DNA from: Euclidia mi
Lineage: Eukaryota > Arthropoda > Insecta > Lepidoptera > Erebidae
DNA length: 64,000 nucleotides
Direction: 5' to 3'
NCBI GenBank assembly: GCA_944739405.2
Contig: OX123209.2
Location: forward strand, 7,881,217 to 7,945,216
The stretch's first letter is position 1. Each line of letters opens with the position of its first letter. Made by a program: the position numbers and the translations under genes. This document shows positions 33,179 to 44,260 of the stretch, in pieces. Under the pieces are notes generated by a model. It made no database searches and was not told the DNA's origin. It saw only the letters and a list, made by a program, of their open reading frames with translations.

Positions 33179-33388
33179 GTAATGATGGGTAATGGAAAAA
33201 ATTCGGAATGAAAAGAAAAGAAAAATTAAAAATTTCCAATATTTTTCCAATTTTACAAATATTGGAAAAAAATGGGGAGTCGACCAAGATCAGAAAATAA
33301 AACAAGATAACAAATTTTTATTTGTTACTTTTTATCAAAATACTAAAATTTCTCATATTTAGGATTCCGTACCCTATTACTAAGACTG

Positions 33389-33861
33389 TTATTTATTATT
33401 TTTCTTAAAGACTTTTATGATTTCTTGCATAAGATTATACCGTTCATCACCGGTATACCGGTCAAGTTCATGCGAGATAAATTTACAAAACATTAAATTT
33501 GAAATTCTAATGTTCTCATTTTCTTCCGCTTTGTACTCTGGTTCTGTCATCACTGCCGCATCACAAAACTGTTTTTCTGAATTTGGGATTTGTTTTTGGG
33601 ATTCTTTAACTGTATAATCTGGACTAGACCAACGTTGAGCGTAGTGACTGTACTCATCTGGTTCTGATATGTACGTATCACTTCTAGGTAAGCTGCAATT
33701 TGGAGTATTGTCTTTTCCGGCGACTTCTGAAAGCTTATTTTTTTTTCTTGGAATGTAATCAGCATTTTCAGTGAATAAATTTTCTGATTCATTACACATA
33801 TTGTCAAAATTACAGTTAATTTCAGTATCTGATTCACTATCTGAAGCTAGTATAATCTTTT
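33389..33861 (-). CDS. BESS-like accessory protein, last exon
   Basis: After a 'tttgtttttcag' acceptor the minus strand reads KIILASDSESDTEINCNFDN, a serine/asparagine-rich middle, then ISNLMFCKFISHELDRYTGD and LMQEIIKVFKKN before the stop. The last about 35 residues resemble a BESS motif, a protein-protein interaction helix pair found with MADF DNA-binding domains. The upstream exons, expected at higher coordinates, were not recognised. It points toward the mariner-like transposase fragment, so it may be that element's partner gene. It could instead belong to another element, as a similar ORF lies inside the piggyBac element at 42.7 kb. Confidence 0.5.
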
Positions 33862-33892
33862 CTGAAAAACAAATAAACATACATAAACTCAC

Positions 33893-35933
33893 GCGAAGGC
33901 AAAGCCACTGAGTCTAAAATATATTATAATGCTACGTGTACGAGAAGTTATACGAACGTGCGATATTAAGTAGATAGATACCTACTAGTTTGTTGGTATT
34001 TCTGTTTAATAGTAAAATATTAGTCGGTAGGTGCTTACCTTTGGACATCACTGTCTACTAACAATGGCAGTTTTGTGGGTCAGATCAGTCAAAAACACTC
34101 ATACAATTGTATAAGTGTAAGTACCTTTTATAATTATATTTTAATTTATTTAGGAGGATATCCAGTTAACTTATAAAAATAATTTCTAAGGTAAACGTTA
34201 AGAGATATCTAACATACACCGGGAAATCCTCGAACATAGATAACATGCGTATTACGTACCACAGACTAAAATCTACTGGACAGTCAGTGTTGCCAGATTT
34301 GTCAATTTATTTTCCCACTACGTTGTCTCGCCTTTCGGTCACTGTCACTGTCCGGCAAAGAACAATGGCCACTTCCCATACATTGAATGACCTGATAGTG
34401 AATTATTGCGTATATAGATAAAATGTACGAAAACAAGTAGCTCTATGATCAAGAAATTACACTGTAAAGAAAGTTTTTCTTATAAAGGTCTAGAAATTAC
34501 TTAATACTCCGTAATTAGTTCGTATTAAAGACATAAAGACATATTTATTTCTGCATTTTGGTTGTTTACAACACTTATACATGTCAAAACCCTATTCTAG
34601 ATGAGGCCGGCTTTTCCTAGCTAAATGACTTCTTGAGAAGAAAAGCCGAAACAAACTCAGAGTCATAATTTTTTTTGTCACTTCAATTTCTTTAGTCTTT
34701 TCTTGATCTTTTAAAGTCCAGACAAAAAAAAGGGTTTAGTATGCAAGTACAATGCAGGAAATCATCTGACGCTTTTGACTGACTCGGCCCACTGATGGCC
34801 CGCATTCAACAGCAATCGTACGGCTCAACCTTGATTGAGGGAGCCAGCACGATCTGTATCACTATGCCTCCACGCCATCAGAAGGTGTATGCATAAGCAT
34901 GTCAGCCTAAGCCATCAGACAGGTTGCCACAACTATTTGCTTATATGTTTAATAATGCCCACATCATACTCACAACTTTACATGCTAATACATAGTAAAA
35001 TACATGTTGTAAACAATATGTAAAATTATAAAAATTTAAACAATAAAATGTCATATATTTAAATATCAAAAAATATTATTGAGTGTCAATTTAAGAATGT
35101 CTAAAAAATAAAATAATAATATATTACTTAAGTAATTTTAAATGTCAAAAGAAAATAACAATGTCAGAACAAAATAAATAAAATTACAAATGTCAAGTCA
35201 AAAATGTCAGAATGTAAAGATATAAGTACTACAAATGTTATTAATTTGACAGTTTCTTCCATGTCCGATGTCACCGGCGGCGTCGTTAAGTCAAAAACGT
35301 TTCGTTGCATCCTTATCCAATGCTTTCAACGGCAGAAATACATTTATATTTATCTTTTTATATCTTTTGACATAAAAAGATACATTCATTTATGATCAGC
35401 TTTTAACAACTTGATTCAATTTATATATTAAATTAAGTTTTCTAGAGGTTTTGACAAAACCAGTCGATATAAATGTGGTATAAGTGAAATGGAACGTAGC
35501 TAAACAAGGCACTATTATCATTTATCGGGCACAGATAATATAACAATGCAGCGAATAAAAAATATTTTGTTAACGATGCGTCCACAAGTTCTAGAACATC
35601 TTTATAACCCAAAACTTTTCTTTTTAACTAGACTTCTAAAAAATATAATTGTTAGTGAAATCATTACACTATAAAATTACTTTAATTTTAAAATAAGTTT
35701 TATCGCTATACATGTTTAGGTCAAAAATGGCCATTCTTCTTTTAGTTTATGGTAAGTACGTAACGCAATAGCATGTAATCTATGATCGGGGATTCCCCGT
35801 TATATGTGTTTAGTAGGGAATTGGAAATTGCGTGGCAATATGTAGTTGACTGGCATTCATTTAGCTTCGGAGTGTTTGTATTAGTGCTATAATAAGGAAG
35901 TGTTGTTATTTTTTAAGTGAGTTTGGGACAAAA
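33893..35933. other. 2 kb without recognised gene; one LINE tail
   Basis: At 34,527-34,560 the minus strand ends in aataaatatgtctttatgtc, a LINE-like polyadenylation region with a short tandem tail. Its body extends right for perhaps 100-250 bp. Position 35,060-35,215 is full of 'aatgtc' strings (about 8), a low-complexity tract. Nothing else is recognisable. Confidence 0.45.
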
Positions 35934-36721
35934 ATGGGTCGTAATAAGGACACTACAGTATGGAATTCGTTTGAATAACGAAATAACAGTGTCTTTTCTA
36001 AATATTGTAACAAAATGTTTCGATATGCGAATGTTACTCGTATGCGGTCTCATATTGCAAATTGCACGAAATGTCCACAAGATATGAAAATTTTAAATGT
36101 TAGCTTGACAAAAGAAGCCGATTCGTGCATAAACTTGCCTTCTACTTCTTCCGCTGTGTCTTCAGAAGCAGATTGTTCCGTTAATAAAAAAGACGTCGAT
36201 AAATTGATCGCCTTAGCAACTACAGTATCAGGATCTCCTATCTCTTGGGTAGAACATGCATTATGGAAAAAGTATTTTCTGCTTTAGCGCCATCCTACAC
36301 ATTGCCAACACGAAAATCTTTTACAACCTACGTGGATAACATTTATGATGAAATGAAAAAGAGTCAAGATATTAATTTGAAATCTCTTTCGATTCTGCAT
36401 CTTCAGCTAGATGGCTGGTCCAATATAAAAATGAAGGTATTATACATTTTTTAGTCTCCACACCTGCTCCTTTACTTGTAGGCTTTGTAAACACGCTTGA
36501 TAATTGTCATACATCAGAATACTTAACCACAGAGATTTTTAAGGTGATGAATCATATTGGCCCCGAAAAGTTCTTTGTGTTAATAGGTGATAACGCAAAT
36601 AATGTTCAAAGAGCTCTGTTGAATGTGAAAGAATTATATCCACATATAATCACATGACGTTGCACAGCACATACATTAAATTTATTGGCAGATGACGTTC
36701 TAAAGATTAATGTGATTAAAA

Positions 36722-37442
36722 TAGACATGGGCGTTTTCGTATTTAGTTGCAAACGGATATGTAACCGATATTCAATTTTCATATCGATATCGAAAACCGT
36801 TTTCAGATATCGATATCAGTAGTACGTTTTGCAGAACTAACTGTGAAACGAACGAAACGCAAACCGTTGCAAACGGATATGTAACCGGTATTCAATTTTC
36901 ATATCGATATCGAAAACCGTTTTCAGATATCGATATCAGTAGTACGATTTGCAGAACTGTGAAATGAACGAAACGCAAACCAACGACAAACGCAAACTCA
37001 CACTTTTAACGTTACGAGTAGCCGCCGGCAAGTTGCTAACTTATATGGACTCTTTGTTGTAACTAAATAAATAGAAACTAGACCTTATTGCTAGCGCAAA
37101 AAGCGTTAAGATATAGATAGTACACACGCACTATTATGAACCAAATAACCCATTACTAGCCGAAGTTACGTAATATTCGCTTCATCCCTTTTATGCCAGT
37201 CAAATATTGAATGGTGAGACAGAGACAAAGCGAATAAAAACCGTCGATGTCATATCAGTGGTGATGTGAAGTTTGCATTTTGTTCGTTATTCGTAGTTTG
37301 TTATCGTTTTTGCGCTTTGGATAAACCATAACTCGATGAAGTTTTTGTGAAAACGGTTATGTATTATTTAGATATCGATATGGTATGATAATTAACACAT
37401 ATCCGATATAAGTTACGTTTTGATATATCGAACCCATGTCTA
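36722..37442. mobile_element. hAT-type MITE with 8-bp TSD
   Basis: The ends TAGACATGGG and CCCATGTCTA are inverted, and gattaaaa is duplicated exactly at 36,714-36,721 and 37,443-37,450. An 8-bp TSD is the hAT signature. The interior has no ORF and contains a near-perfect tandem duplication of about 120 bp (36,750-36,990) with palindromic atatcgatatcg cores. It inserted into a hAT transposase gene, and removing it restores that gene's order. Confidence 0.9.
36750..36990. repeat. about 120-bp tandem duplication with atcgatatcg cores
   Basis: Two copies start with 'gttgcaaacggatatgtaac' (about 36,749 and 36,868) and each contains catatcgatatcgaaaacc and cagatatcgatatcagtag. They differ at only a few positions. 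The duplication lies in the left part of the MITE; a single related 'atcgatatgg' element lies near its right end. Confidence 0.85.
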
Positions 37443-37592
37443 GATTAAAACTATAATGAAAATGATAGTCGATGTAGTAAAATAAATAAAATACAGTCAA
37501 GTACTCTCGTCACTTTTTACGAAAATTTCAATTGAAAAAAACTGCAACAAAAAATGGAAGCTACCTGTTAAAACTAGATGGAGCAGTGTACA

Positions 37593-38093
37593 CACGGCCA
37601 CACATCAACGTGACCTGTTTGGACTTTGAACTATTAGAAGTTGAACGCTGCGAATCGTGCGAGAGAGTGCGCTATATTTTTCTTATTTTGTCTCATTTGC
37701 GTTAAACCGGTTGAACGGGACGCGGCGCTCTATCCTTCCTTACCATACATGTGTGCGTGTATCATAATTATCCTATAGCTACATGTATACTATTTTCTGC
37801 ACAAGTTTAGCGCGGCGCGTATTTAATATTTTACAAGTTTGTTTGCGCTTTCGTAGAGTCTGAGCGACGGAAATACTTTCATTAGTTATTTATCAATATA
37901 TCACTGGTGCAAATGTTGCAAAGGAAAGTCTCTCACATAGTAAAAATAATAAGATTTACATTTACTCATTAAATGAATACAAATGTTGAAGCATTGAGTT
38001 AAATAAATATGCGATAAAAATGTTATTCATTAGGTATTTAATTATATAACTGTGGACTGGAAAATATAATACCTACCTAATATATTTTGGATG
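37593..38093. other. non-coding spacer
   Basis: No coding or repeat structure could be recognised between the lost end of the hAT gene and the TTAA at 38,094. Confidence 0.4.
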
Positions 38094-38759
38094 TTAACCT
38101 TTTGAACGCCACGGACGTTTATAGACGTCTAACGAAATCGTGCCAAACACGCCACCGACGTCTATAGACGTCAAGAAAACGACATTTTTTAAATACAAAA
38201 TAAATATACTAAATTAAGTTTTCTGTGTTTCTTTTTCCTAATATTTCAAACTACTTTAGTGAAATATTGTAAATTGACACAAAGATATATTCATTATTTG
38301 AATTCACAAGAAAAAACAATCGTCAAATATTGCTAATCGAAATCCGTAAAATTGTGTATTTCCCCACGCCACAGACGTCAAGACACGTCAGCTAGTGATG
38401 GGTAGGTAAGGTAACTTATATTCCAAATTTATGAAATATTTTATTGAAAGTAGCTTACTATTACTTTGACAATTACTTTTTACTGACAAATATTCGTATC
38501 TGAATATTCCTAATATTTAAAAAAATGTGGAAAAGAACTTATAATTGATATCCTTAAATCGATAGTTTACTGTCCACTCTCGCGCATCCCTATGTAAGAG
38601 CTCATAGACAGTTACCTGTACGCCACAGACGGGAATGGACGTCAAGCGGTGACGTCATTAGCGCTACGGGAGTCTGCTAGTGCTTTACTACATTTATTAT
38701 TATGATCGGTGGTAATATTAAAATTTGAAGCATTATTATTGTGCGAGGCTATATTAAAA

Positions 38760-41173
38760 ATGGCTGACAGTCAAATGACTACTGAAGAACTCCTTCGTGT
38801 GTTAGGAAATGTAGAAGAGGATGACGAATTTTCCGAAGCAATATCTCTATACGAGGACGATTTAGAGGTAAGTTTTATTTATGATCAAACTTTTCATATA
38901 TAGATAGGTACGTAGTTTTTGTTTAATATTAAATGATGCGTTAGGAAAACAAAAGCGAATATAAAATATTAAAAAGGTAAATGGTTCCGTCTATTACTTT
39001 TAACGATACAAATTATTATACCTACTTACATTTATTTTGTATATTTTCTCTTTTAATTCCATTTCGAATTTAGCTAAAAAAAGTAGGTATACTTATACAA
39101 AGTAAGTATTATAGGTAGGTACACTAATAAATATGAAACCGGCACCTAAGGCACAGTAAAAAGGGGAATATGCATGTATTTTTTTTTTCATTTAGAACAA
39201 TGAATACTGTCAACTCAAAAAAATTACAAAAACTAAGTTTAACTATTGCTTGTTTCAAACACATCTGATATGGTAGGTATGTACATTTTAGTAGGTATAT
39301 GTTTATTGTAACACAGAAACCGCTACCTAAGCCGTGGGGAGGCAGCTGACACGTTTTATTATTTTTATTTTAATCATGTTATAATAGTTATTTATTGAGT
39401 TGGACTAGAGAGCTTGTAATGAGCGATAACTATAACAAGTATAAGTACCTATTTGTAAATAAATTTAGCCAAAATATTATATTATGTGCCTCTGTCGTCG
39501 TAAATAGTAATAAGCACTTCGCTTTTGTTTACAGTCTATCACAGATCGTCAAGAACAAGTCAATGACTCACCTGTTTTGCCCTCAACATCTCACACTACT
39601 CAAGAAACACCTGACAACAATTGGGCCTCGACATCTGCATCAGCATCAACATCCCGCCGTGACCCCCGTCGAAGACAAACGGAGCCGTCCTACCAGTGGA
39701 CTTCAGTACCACACGTGCCTGCATTAACTAGCTTTGATGAGTTTACGTCAGGTCTCCATTTAGAAGTAACAGAAAATATTACTGAATTCGATATATTTCA
39801 AAAATTTTTAGATTTAGACTTTATGTCGTTCATTGTAGATATGACAAATTTATTTCACTCACGCTTTGTACTAAACGTAGACCTTCGTATGCATTCTCGC
39901 CTACAACGGTGGCACGATGTATCCATTCCAGAATTGTACATATTTTTTGCTTTATTAATGTTAATGACTCGAAATCGACATTTGACTTTAGAAGAGCACT
40001 GGAGTACGGATGTGTTGTTATCATCGCCGATTTTTTCCAAACTAATGCCTAGAAATCGCTTTTGCACTATTCTAAGCATGCTACATTTTTCTCGGCATAG
40101 TGAAGAGACTAACGTATTATCAAAAGTCGACACTTGCATTAATCACGCTAGGGAAAAGTATAAAAAGCTTATGACACCCTATAAAAATCTGTGCATAGAC
40201 GAGAGCATCGTTCCCTTCAAGGGGCGATTATCAATAAGGCAATATTTGCCAAACAAAAGGAATCGTTTTGGAATAAAGTTATTTGTAATGTGTGATGTAC
40301 AAACCGGCATTATCATAGATTTTATTGTTTACTGTGGCGCAGCTACTGAAATAATAGATCCTTGTAATTTAGGTGTCGGAGGCGCTGTTGTTTCAACTTT
40401 AATTAGGGATTTTTTCGGTTCAAACCGTCATTTATATGTTGACAACTGGTACACTAGCCCGGTATTGTTGGATTACCTGCACAGGAATAATATATACGCG
40501 TGTGGTACTGTAAAAAAAAACAGAGTCGGTATGCCACGCTTTAATAATACTATTAAGCGTGGTGAAATCCAAGCTAAATATTGTCCTCCAATGACAGCTC
40601 TAAAATGGCGAGACAAAAAAGATATATTTATTTTGTCAACAATTCATAGTGATATCATGGCGCCATCGTTGAAAGAGGATAGAGCGACGGGGCTACCAGT
40701 TATGAAGCCACAAGCAGTTTTGGACTATTCCAAAAATATGGGAAGCGTTGATACGGCTGACATGTTACTGTCTTCAATACAGTGCATAAGAAAAACCATA
40801 AAATGGTATAAAAAGTTGTTTCTCCACATAATTGATATGCACGTATTAAATTCTTTTTTCTGTTATAAGGAAATAAATAACATGCCAAATTTACATTTTG
40901 CAAAATTTCATCTGTCTCTTATTCGCCAAATTATAGAAAATTTTCATAGTCACAATACACTACCTCAGTCCATAAGCAGTAGTCATAACCCACTTCGTAT
41001 ACTGTCGAAAAATAACAATGATCACATGCCGACCCTTATGGGCAAATACCGACGTTGTAGACAATGCGCAGTTATAAAAAAAAAGAAAAGAAACAAAGTA
41101 CGCTTGTAAAATATGCAAGGTCTATTTGTGTGCTGCGTCATGTTTTGAAAAATATCACTCGAGTGATAATTGA
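38760..41173 (+). pseudogene. piggyBac-type transposase, two exons, one frameshift
   Basis: Exon 1 (38,760-38,867) encodes MADSQMTTEELLRVLGNVEE and more, 36 residues, ending at a GTAAGT donor. Exon 2 starts at 39,535 after 'ttgtttacag' and stays in frame for 525 codons. The catalytic aspartates are in CIDESIVPF (40,198), YVDNWYTSP (40,441) and SVDTADM (40,750). The frame ends early at 41,107-41,109. A one-base change in the nine-A run at 41,076-41,084 would restore KYACKICKVYLCAASCFEKY and a stop at 41,171-41,173, the family's cysteine-rich tail. The total length would then be about 580 residues, normal for the family. Apart from this homopolymer indel I see no damage, so an assembly error is possible. 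Confidence 0.9.
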
Positions 41174-41637
41174 CCAATGTACTTTTTGTAGTAAAAAGTA
41201 CATTTGTAAAATATCACTGTTAATTTAAATAATGGTGTTGATTTTTTTTCATATGATTTTTTTATTTATAAATGACAATTTTTTCAATACTTTTTTATAT
41301 TTTTATTTTAAGTTTGTAGGTATATTACAAAATTGTATGTTTATATCAATGTTACATTTTATATTTACCAATGTTTTGTTGATTTGCTGTGATATTTAAA
41401 GACCAATTACGTAAGTAAATATTATATTATAAAAACCTTTGTTTTAATTATTATAATTTTGAAGAGTTTTTGATTTTGCTGTGATATTTTAAGACTAATT
41501 AACAATTACGTAGGTGCATATTATAATTATTATTAAAACCGTTTTAAGTATTATAATTTTGAAGAGTTGTTGACTTTATTGTGATATTTTAATATATGTT
41601 TGTATACTTATCTACTCAATTATAAAAACTGTCGTCA

Positions 41638-41882
41638 TATAGGATGTAAGGGACACCGATGCGAAAACGCTTACCACATACTCAGTCCATCAACCCGAAC
41701 AACAGAAAATTGTCGTCAGCAATTTAAAAAAAAACAGCTGTCCCATAAATTTTGACCATAAATGTTGTTTTGCAGTTTTGTAGGGAAAAGCTGTTTTTTT
41801 TTTAAATTTATTATGTGGGGTTCAGAATTATTATGGACTGAGTATGTGGTAAGCGTTTTCGCGTTGGTGTTACACCCTGTAT
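41638..41882. mobile_element. MITE with about 50-bp inverted ends
   Basis: The left end (ggatgtaagggacaccgatg...) and right end (...cgttggtgttacaccctgt) are inverted over about 48 bp. Both contain cgaaaacgcttaccacatac or its mirror. Outside is tata, so a TA-type duplication is likely (Tc1/mariner group), but the exact class is open. No coding sequence. Confidence 0.75.
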
Positions 41883-41910
41883 AATTTACAATATTACAGT
41901 ATAATATTAA

Positions 41911-42284
41911 GGTGAAGACTCAGTTGTAGCCCGCGAAATTCAAATTTTCTACGTTTTTTGTAATTTGCCGGACAATGTCAGTCTATTTATTAACCAAAAT
42001 ATGATTCGCGAGCGTAACACGTACGCATTTAAAGAATTAAAATCATAAATACAACCCTCCTAGTTCTTAAGCCCAATGATAGTCCGATTCATGAAAATAT
42101 TATGAATCGGACCATCATTGGGTTAAGAAGGTTGTTTTGAAGATTCTAATGTTGTAATCATATAAAGGCATACGTGTTACGATCGCGAATCATATTTTGG
42201 TTAATATATATCCTAACACTGACCGGCAAATTACAAAAAAACAAAGAAAATTTGAATTTCGCGGGCTACCCTGACGTTATCACC
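41911..42284. mobile_element. fold-back MITE flanked by TTAA
   Basis: TTAA at 41,907-41,910 and 42,285-42,288 flank a 374-bp unit that is an imperfect palindrome over almost its entire length. Both arms contain agcccgcgaaattcaaattt, ttgtaatttgccgg and ccaaaatatgattcgcga (or mirror). The TTAA target suggests piggyBac-type mobilisation. The host element's transposase is a candidate, but the terminal sequences (GGTGA against CCTTTT) differ. Confidence 0.85.
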
Positions 42285-42735
42285 TTAAGTGTTTTGATTA
42301 CCTGTGACTAGTTTCGACGCTGAGGTCGTGCTGGCACAAAACAGTATCCATAGAGATTAGCACTCACTACTGATGCTTTATTTTTTTAAATAATATTATT
42401 AGTAATTCCGAGAATAACACAATTATTAAAAGACTGATTATTTACTTGTATTTTTTTTTTTCGTTTACTAACTAGTTTAATTTCAGATTCAGGAAAATCT
42501 TAATTGAATGAAACTTATTGCATACTAGCTTACATCTGCAGCAGATCCTTTCCATAAATTATATTATGTAGTGATTTCATTCGTTCATTATATTTTTTTC
42601 ATTTTGGTTGGCAACACTAAAAAAGATAGAATACTAGAAAAGTTTTGATCATAGAGTAATCATAAAGTAGGTAGTTGCCGTAATTACAAGTTACGACAAG
42701 TTAAAAAGTTTGTTAAGTTTATAAAAGTGATAATT

Positions 42736-43140
42736 ATGTCTTCTCCTGAGGATATAGCTGGACCTTCCTCACCAAGCATAATAAGTGACCTAAGTCGCAA
42801 AAGGAAGGCATCTTCAAATGAAGAAACGACAAAGAAAACTATAAAAATACAAGTTTCTGCAGAAGATATAACGACTGCAAACACTTATCAACGGAGCGTA
42901 TGGGACGCAAATGAATTAAGGTGTGACGTTTCTAATTTACCTCCGTTGGATTTTGCCCAACCAGGACCTAGCGACCCACGAAATGCGGCGTTCGCAAGAC
43001 TGGTCGCTTTTGAATTGGATCGAGTGCCAGAAGAAAAACGGTCAGTCACATATGTCAATATACTGAACGTAATAAGAAAAGTAAGACAGCAAAAGGACTT
43101 GGATGACATAAGTTTGCCAAGTTTCGAAGAATCCGACTAA
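42736..43140 (+). CDS. small intact BESS-like protein inside the piggyBac element
   Basis: ATG at 42,736 opens a 134-residue frame: MSSPEDIAGPSSPSIISDLS, a basic SRKRKASS stretch that could be a nuclear signal, then a C-terminal domain RNAAFARLVAFELDRVPEEK and VTYVNILNVIRKVRQQ. The last part fits the BESS motif (hydrophobic helices around a PxxxR turn). The ORF is undamaged and lies between the transposase gene and the right terminal repeat, same orientation, about 480 bp from the end. BESS motifs mediate protein-protein contacts and normally accompany MADF domains; no MADF is present here. A role as an accessory transposition factor is an inference. I know of no standard second gene in piggyBac. 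Confidence 0.65.
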   Translation: MSSPEDIAGPSSPSIISDLSRKRKASSNEETTKKTIKIQVSAEDITTANTYQRSVWDANELRCDVSNLPPLDFAQPGPSDPRNAAFARLVAFELDRVPEEKRSVTYVNILNVIRKVRQQKDLDDISLPSFEESD

Positions 43141-43603
43141 TAATTATATGTAAAATGATTAAATTGTTTTAAATAATAAAATATTATTATTTTTTATGTA
43201 CCACAATATCACATGATCACATCCCTACTCGCATGCGAGAAAGTTGTCAAAAGTCGTGCCAGCCACGCCAGAGACGTGTCTTCACGTCGGCGGATGACGT
43301 CACGAACCAGATTAGTGATGTACCTTATTATTGATTTATTCGTTTGTAGTTCTAATGTTTGCTTTTAGGTTGCTTAGAACTTAGTAACTGCTGTTTAATG
43401 ATAGTATGATACCAAATAGGGTCAAGTTAAATAAAAGACCAATGCAACGAATAATATTTATTTAAAAAATATAGAACGAAAAGCACGGATTCATTGGTTA
43501 TCGATAACTTTTCATTAAGATGTTGGAATCACTATTTTTTTTTGTAGGTTTTTGTACTGAATTTGTGGCTTGGCGTAGAAGGGGCGCCGATGTGTTTACG
43601 CTC

Positions 43604-43617
43604 TGGCGTTCAAAAGG
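43604..43617. repeat. right 14-bp terminal inverted repeat of the 38-kb piggyBac
   Basis: tggcgttcaaaagg is the exact reverse complement of 38,098-38,111 and is followed by TTAA. Confidence 0.93.
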
Positions 43618-43882
43618 TTAATTAAATGAATAAAGAATCTCTCGTGTCGATTGACCTAATATTTAATTTGCCGATCTGTGGTGCCAAATGGCTCAGACAA
43701 AGTAATTAAGTAAATAAATTCATAATAAATAAATGCCTTGGAGCTCGGGGTTCGCTAACTAGTCTAACTAGATTTTGCAGAATAAGTGTTGGCTTTTCCA
43801 CACAGCGACTGCCTAGACATATTATATGGTTTAGACAATTAGTGTTAGGATAACTGGGGTGGTAACCAGGACTTACAGATTA

Positions 43883-44106
43883 GGCTGGTATCAGAGTCAC
43901 GCGTTTGACCGGAGCCGGCCACACGAGTGCGCTTGCAATTACACTAGATTAGTAGTAGCGTTTCATAGTCATGAAGTTCAAACGCGCCACCTGTGAGATG
44001 CGCGCCGTCGGCCGGCGCTGCCGAAGCGCGCATACATTGCAAAGAGAAACGCGAACTCGTTTCACAGTGGTCCGCGCGCCAAACGCGCGTCACTCTGAAA
44101 CCAGCC
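43883..44106. mobile_element. Harbinger-type MITE, GC-rich
   Basis: TTA at 43,880-43,882 and 44,107-44,109 flanks ends GGCTGGT and ACCAGCC. The inverted match continues as a 'cagagt' block and a 'cacgcgttt' block on the left, mirrored on the right as 'aaacgcgcgtcactctga'. A TTA duplication is the PIF/Harbinger target. The interior is rich in CG. Confidence 0.8.
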
Positions 44107-44154
44107 TTAACGTGCCTTCCAAAGCACGGAGCAAGCGATAACTAACTAATTAAT

Positions 44155-44260
44155 ACCCACATAACTTCAAAAAGTCATTGGTGCGTGCCGTAGATTCGAA
44201 CCCGAAACCCTGCGTGGCAGTCTGTTGGTCTCTCCACTAGGCTATCGCTGCTTTCTTGCC
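44155..44260 (-). mobile_element. tRNA-like SINE head
   Basis: On the minus strand gcagcgatagcctagtggag resembles a tRNA 5' part with A box, and ggttcgaatctacggcacgc contains a B box. Imperfect cloverleaf pairing and an attached A-rich tract beyond 44,275 argue for a SINE, not a tRNA gene. Confidence 0.6.

Larger units (their letters stand above)
35934..37592 (+). pseudogene. hAT-type transposase (BED plus DUF659), interrupted
   Basis: The start MGRNKDTTVWNSFE leads, after a stop, into a decayed BED finger (YCNKMFRYANVTRMRSHIAN then C). After a frameshift near 36,265 the frame reads KVFSALAPSYTLPTRKSFTT and SILHLQLDGWSNIK. After a further shift near 36,430 it reads NEGIIHFLVSTPAPLLVGF, VLIGDNANNVQRALLN and CTAHTLNLLADDVLK. 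This is the DUF659 part of hAT/ZBED-like transposases. A MITE interrupts it at 36,722-37,442. The gene resumes with VIKTIMKMIVDVVK and KWKLPVKTRWSSV and is lost after about 37,592. At least two stops and two frameshifts make it dead; the dimerisation domain at the C-terminus is missing. Confidence 0.85.
38098..43617 (+). mobile_element. piggyBac-type element, complete ends
   Basis: TTAA at 38,094-38,097 and 43,618-43,621 flanks a 5.5-kb unit whose ends are exact 14-bp inverted repeats (CCTTTTGAACGCCA inward). Subterminal copies of a gccac(a/g/c)gacg...gacgtc motif occur four times within about 560 bp of the left end and at about 43,265-43,300 on the right, likely transposase-binding sites. 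It contains a spliced transposase gene with one frameshift, two MITEs and a second small ORF near the right end. This is the best-preserved DNA transposon in the window. Confidence 0.93.

Noticed and set aside
44155..44260. Candidate tRNA gene
   Set aside because: A and B box are present but the acceptor stem does not pair and an A-rich SINE-like tail follows.
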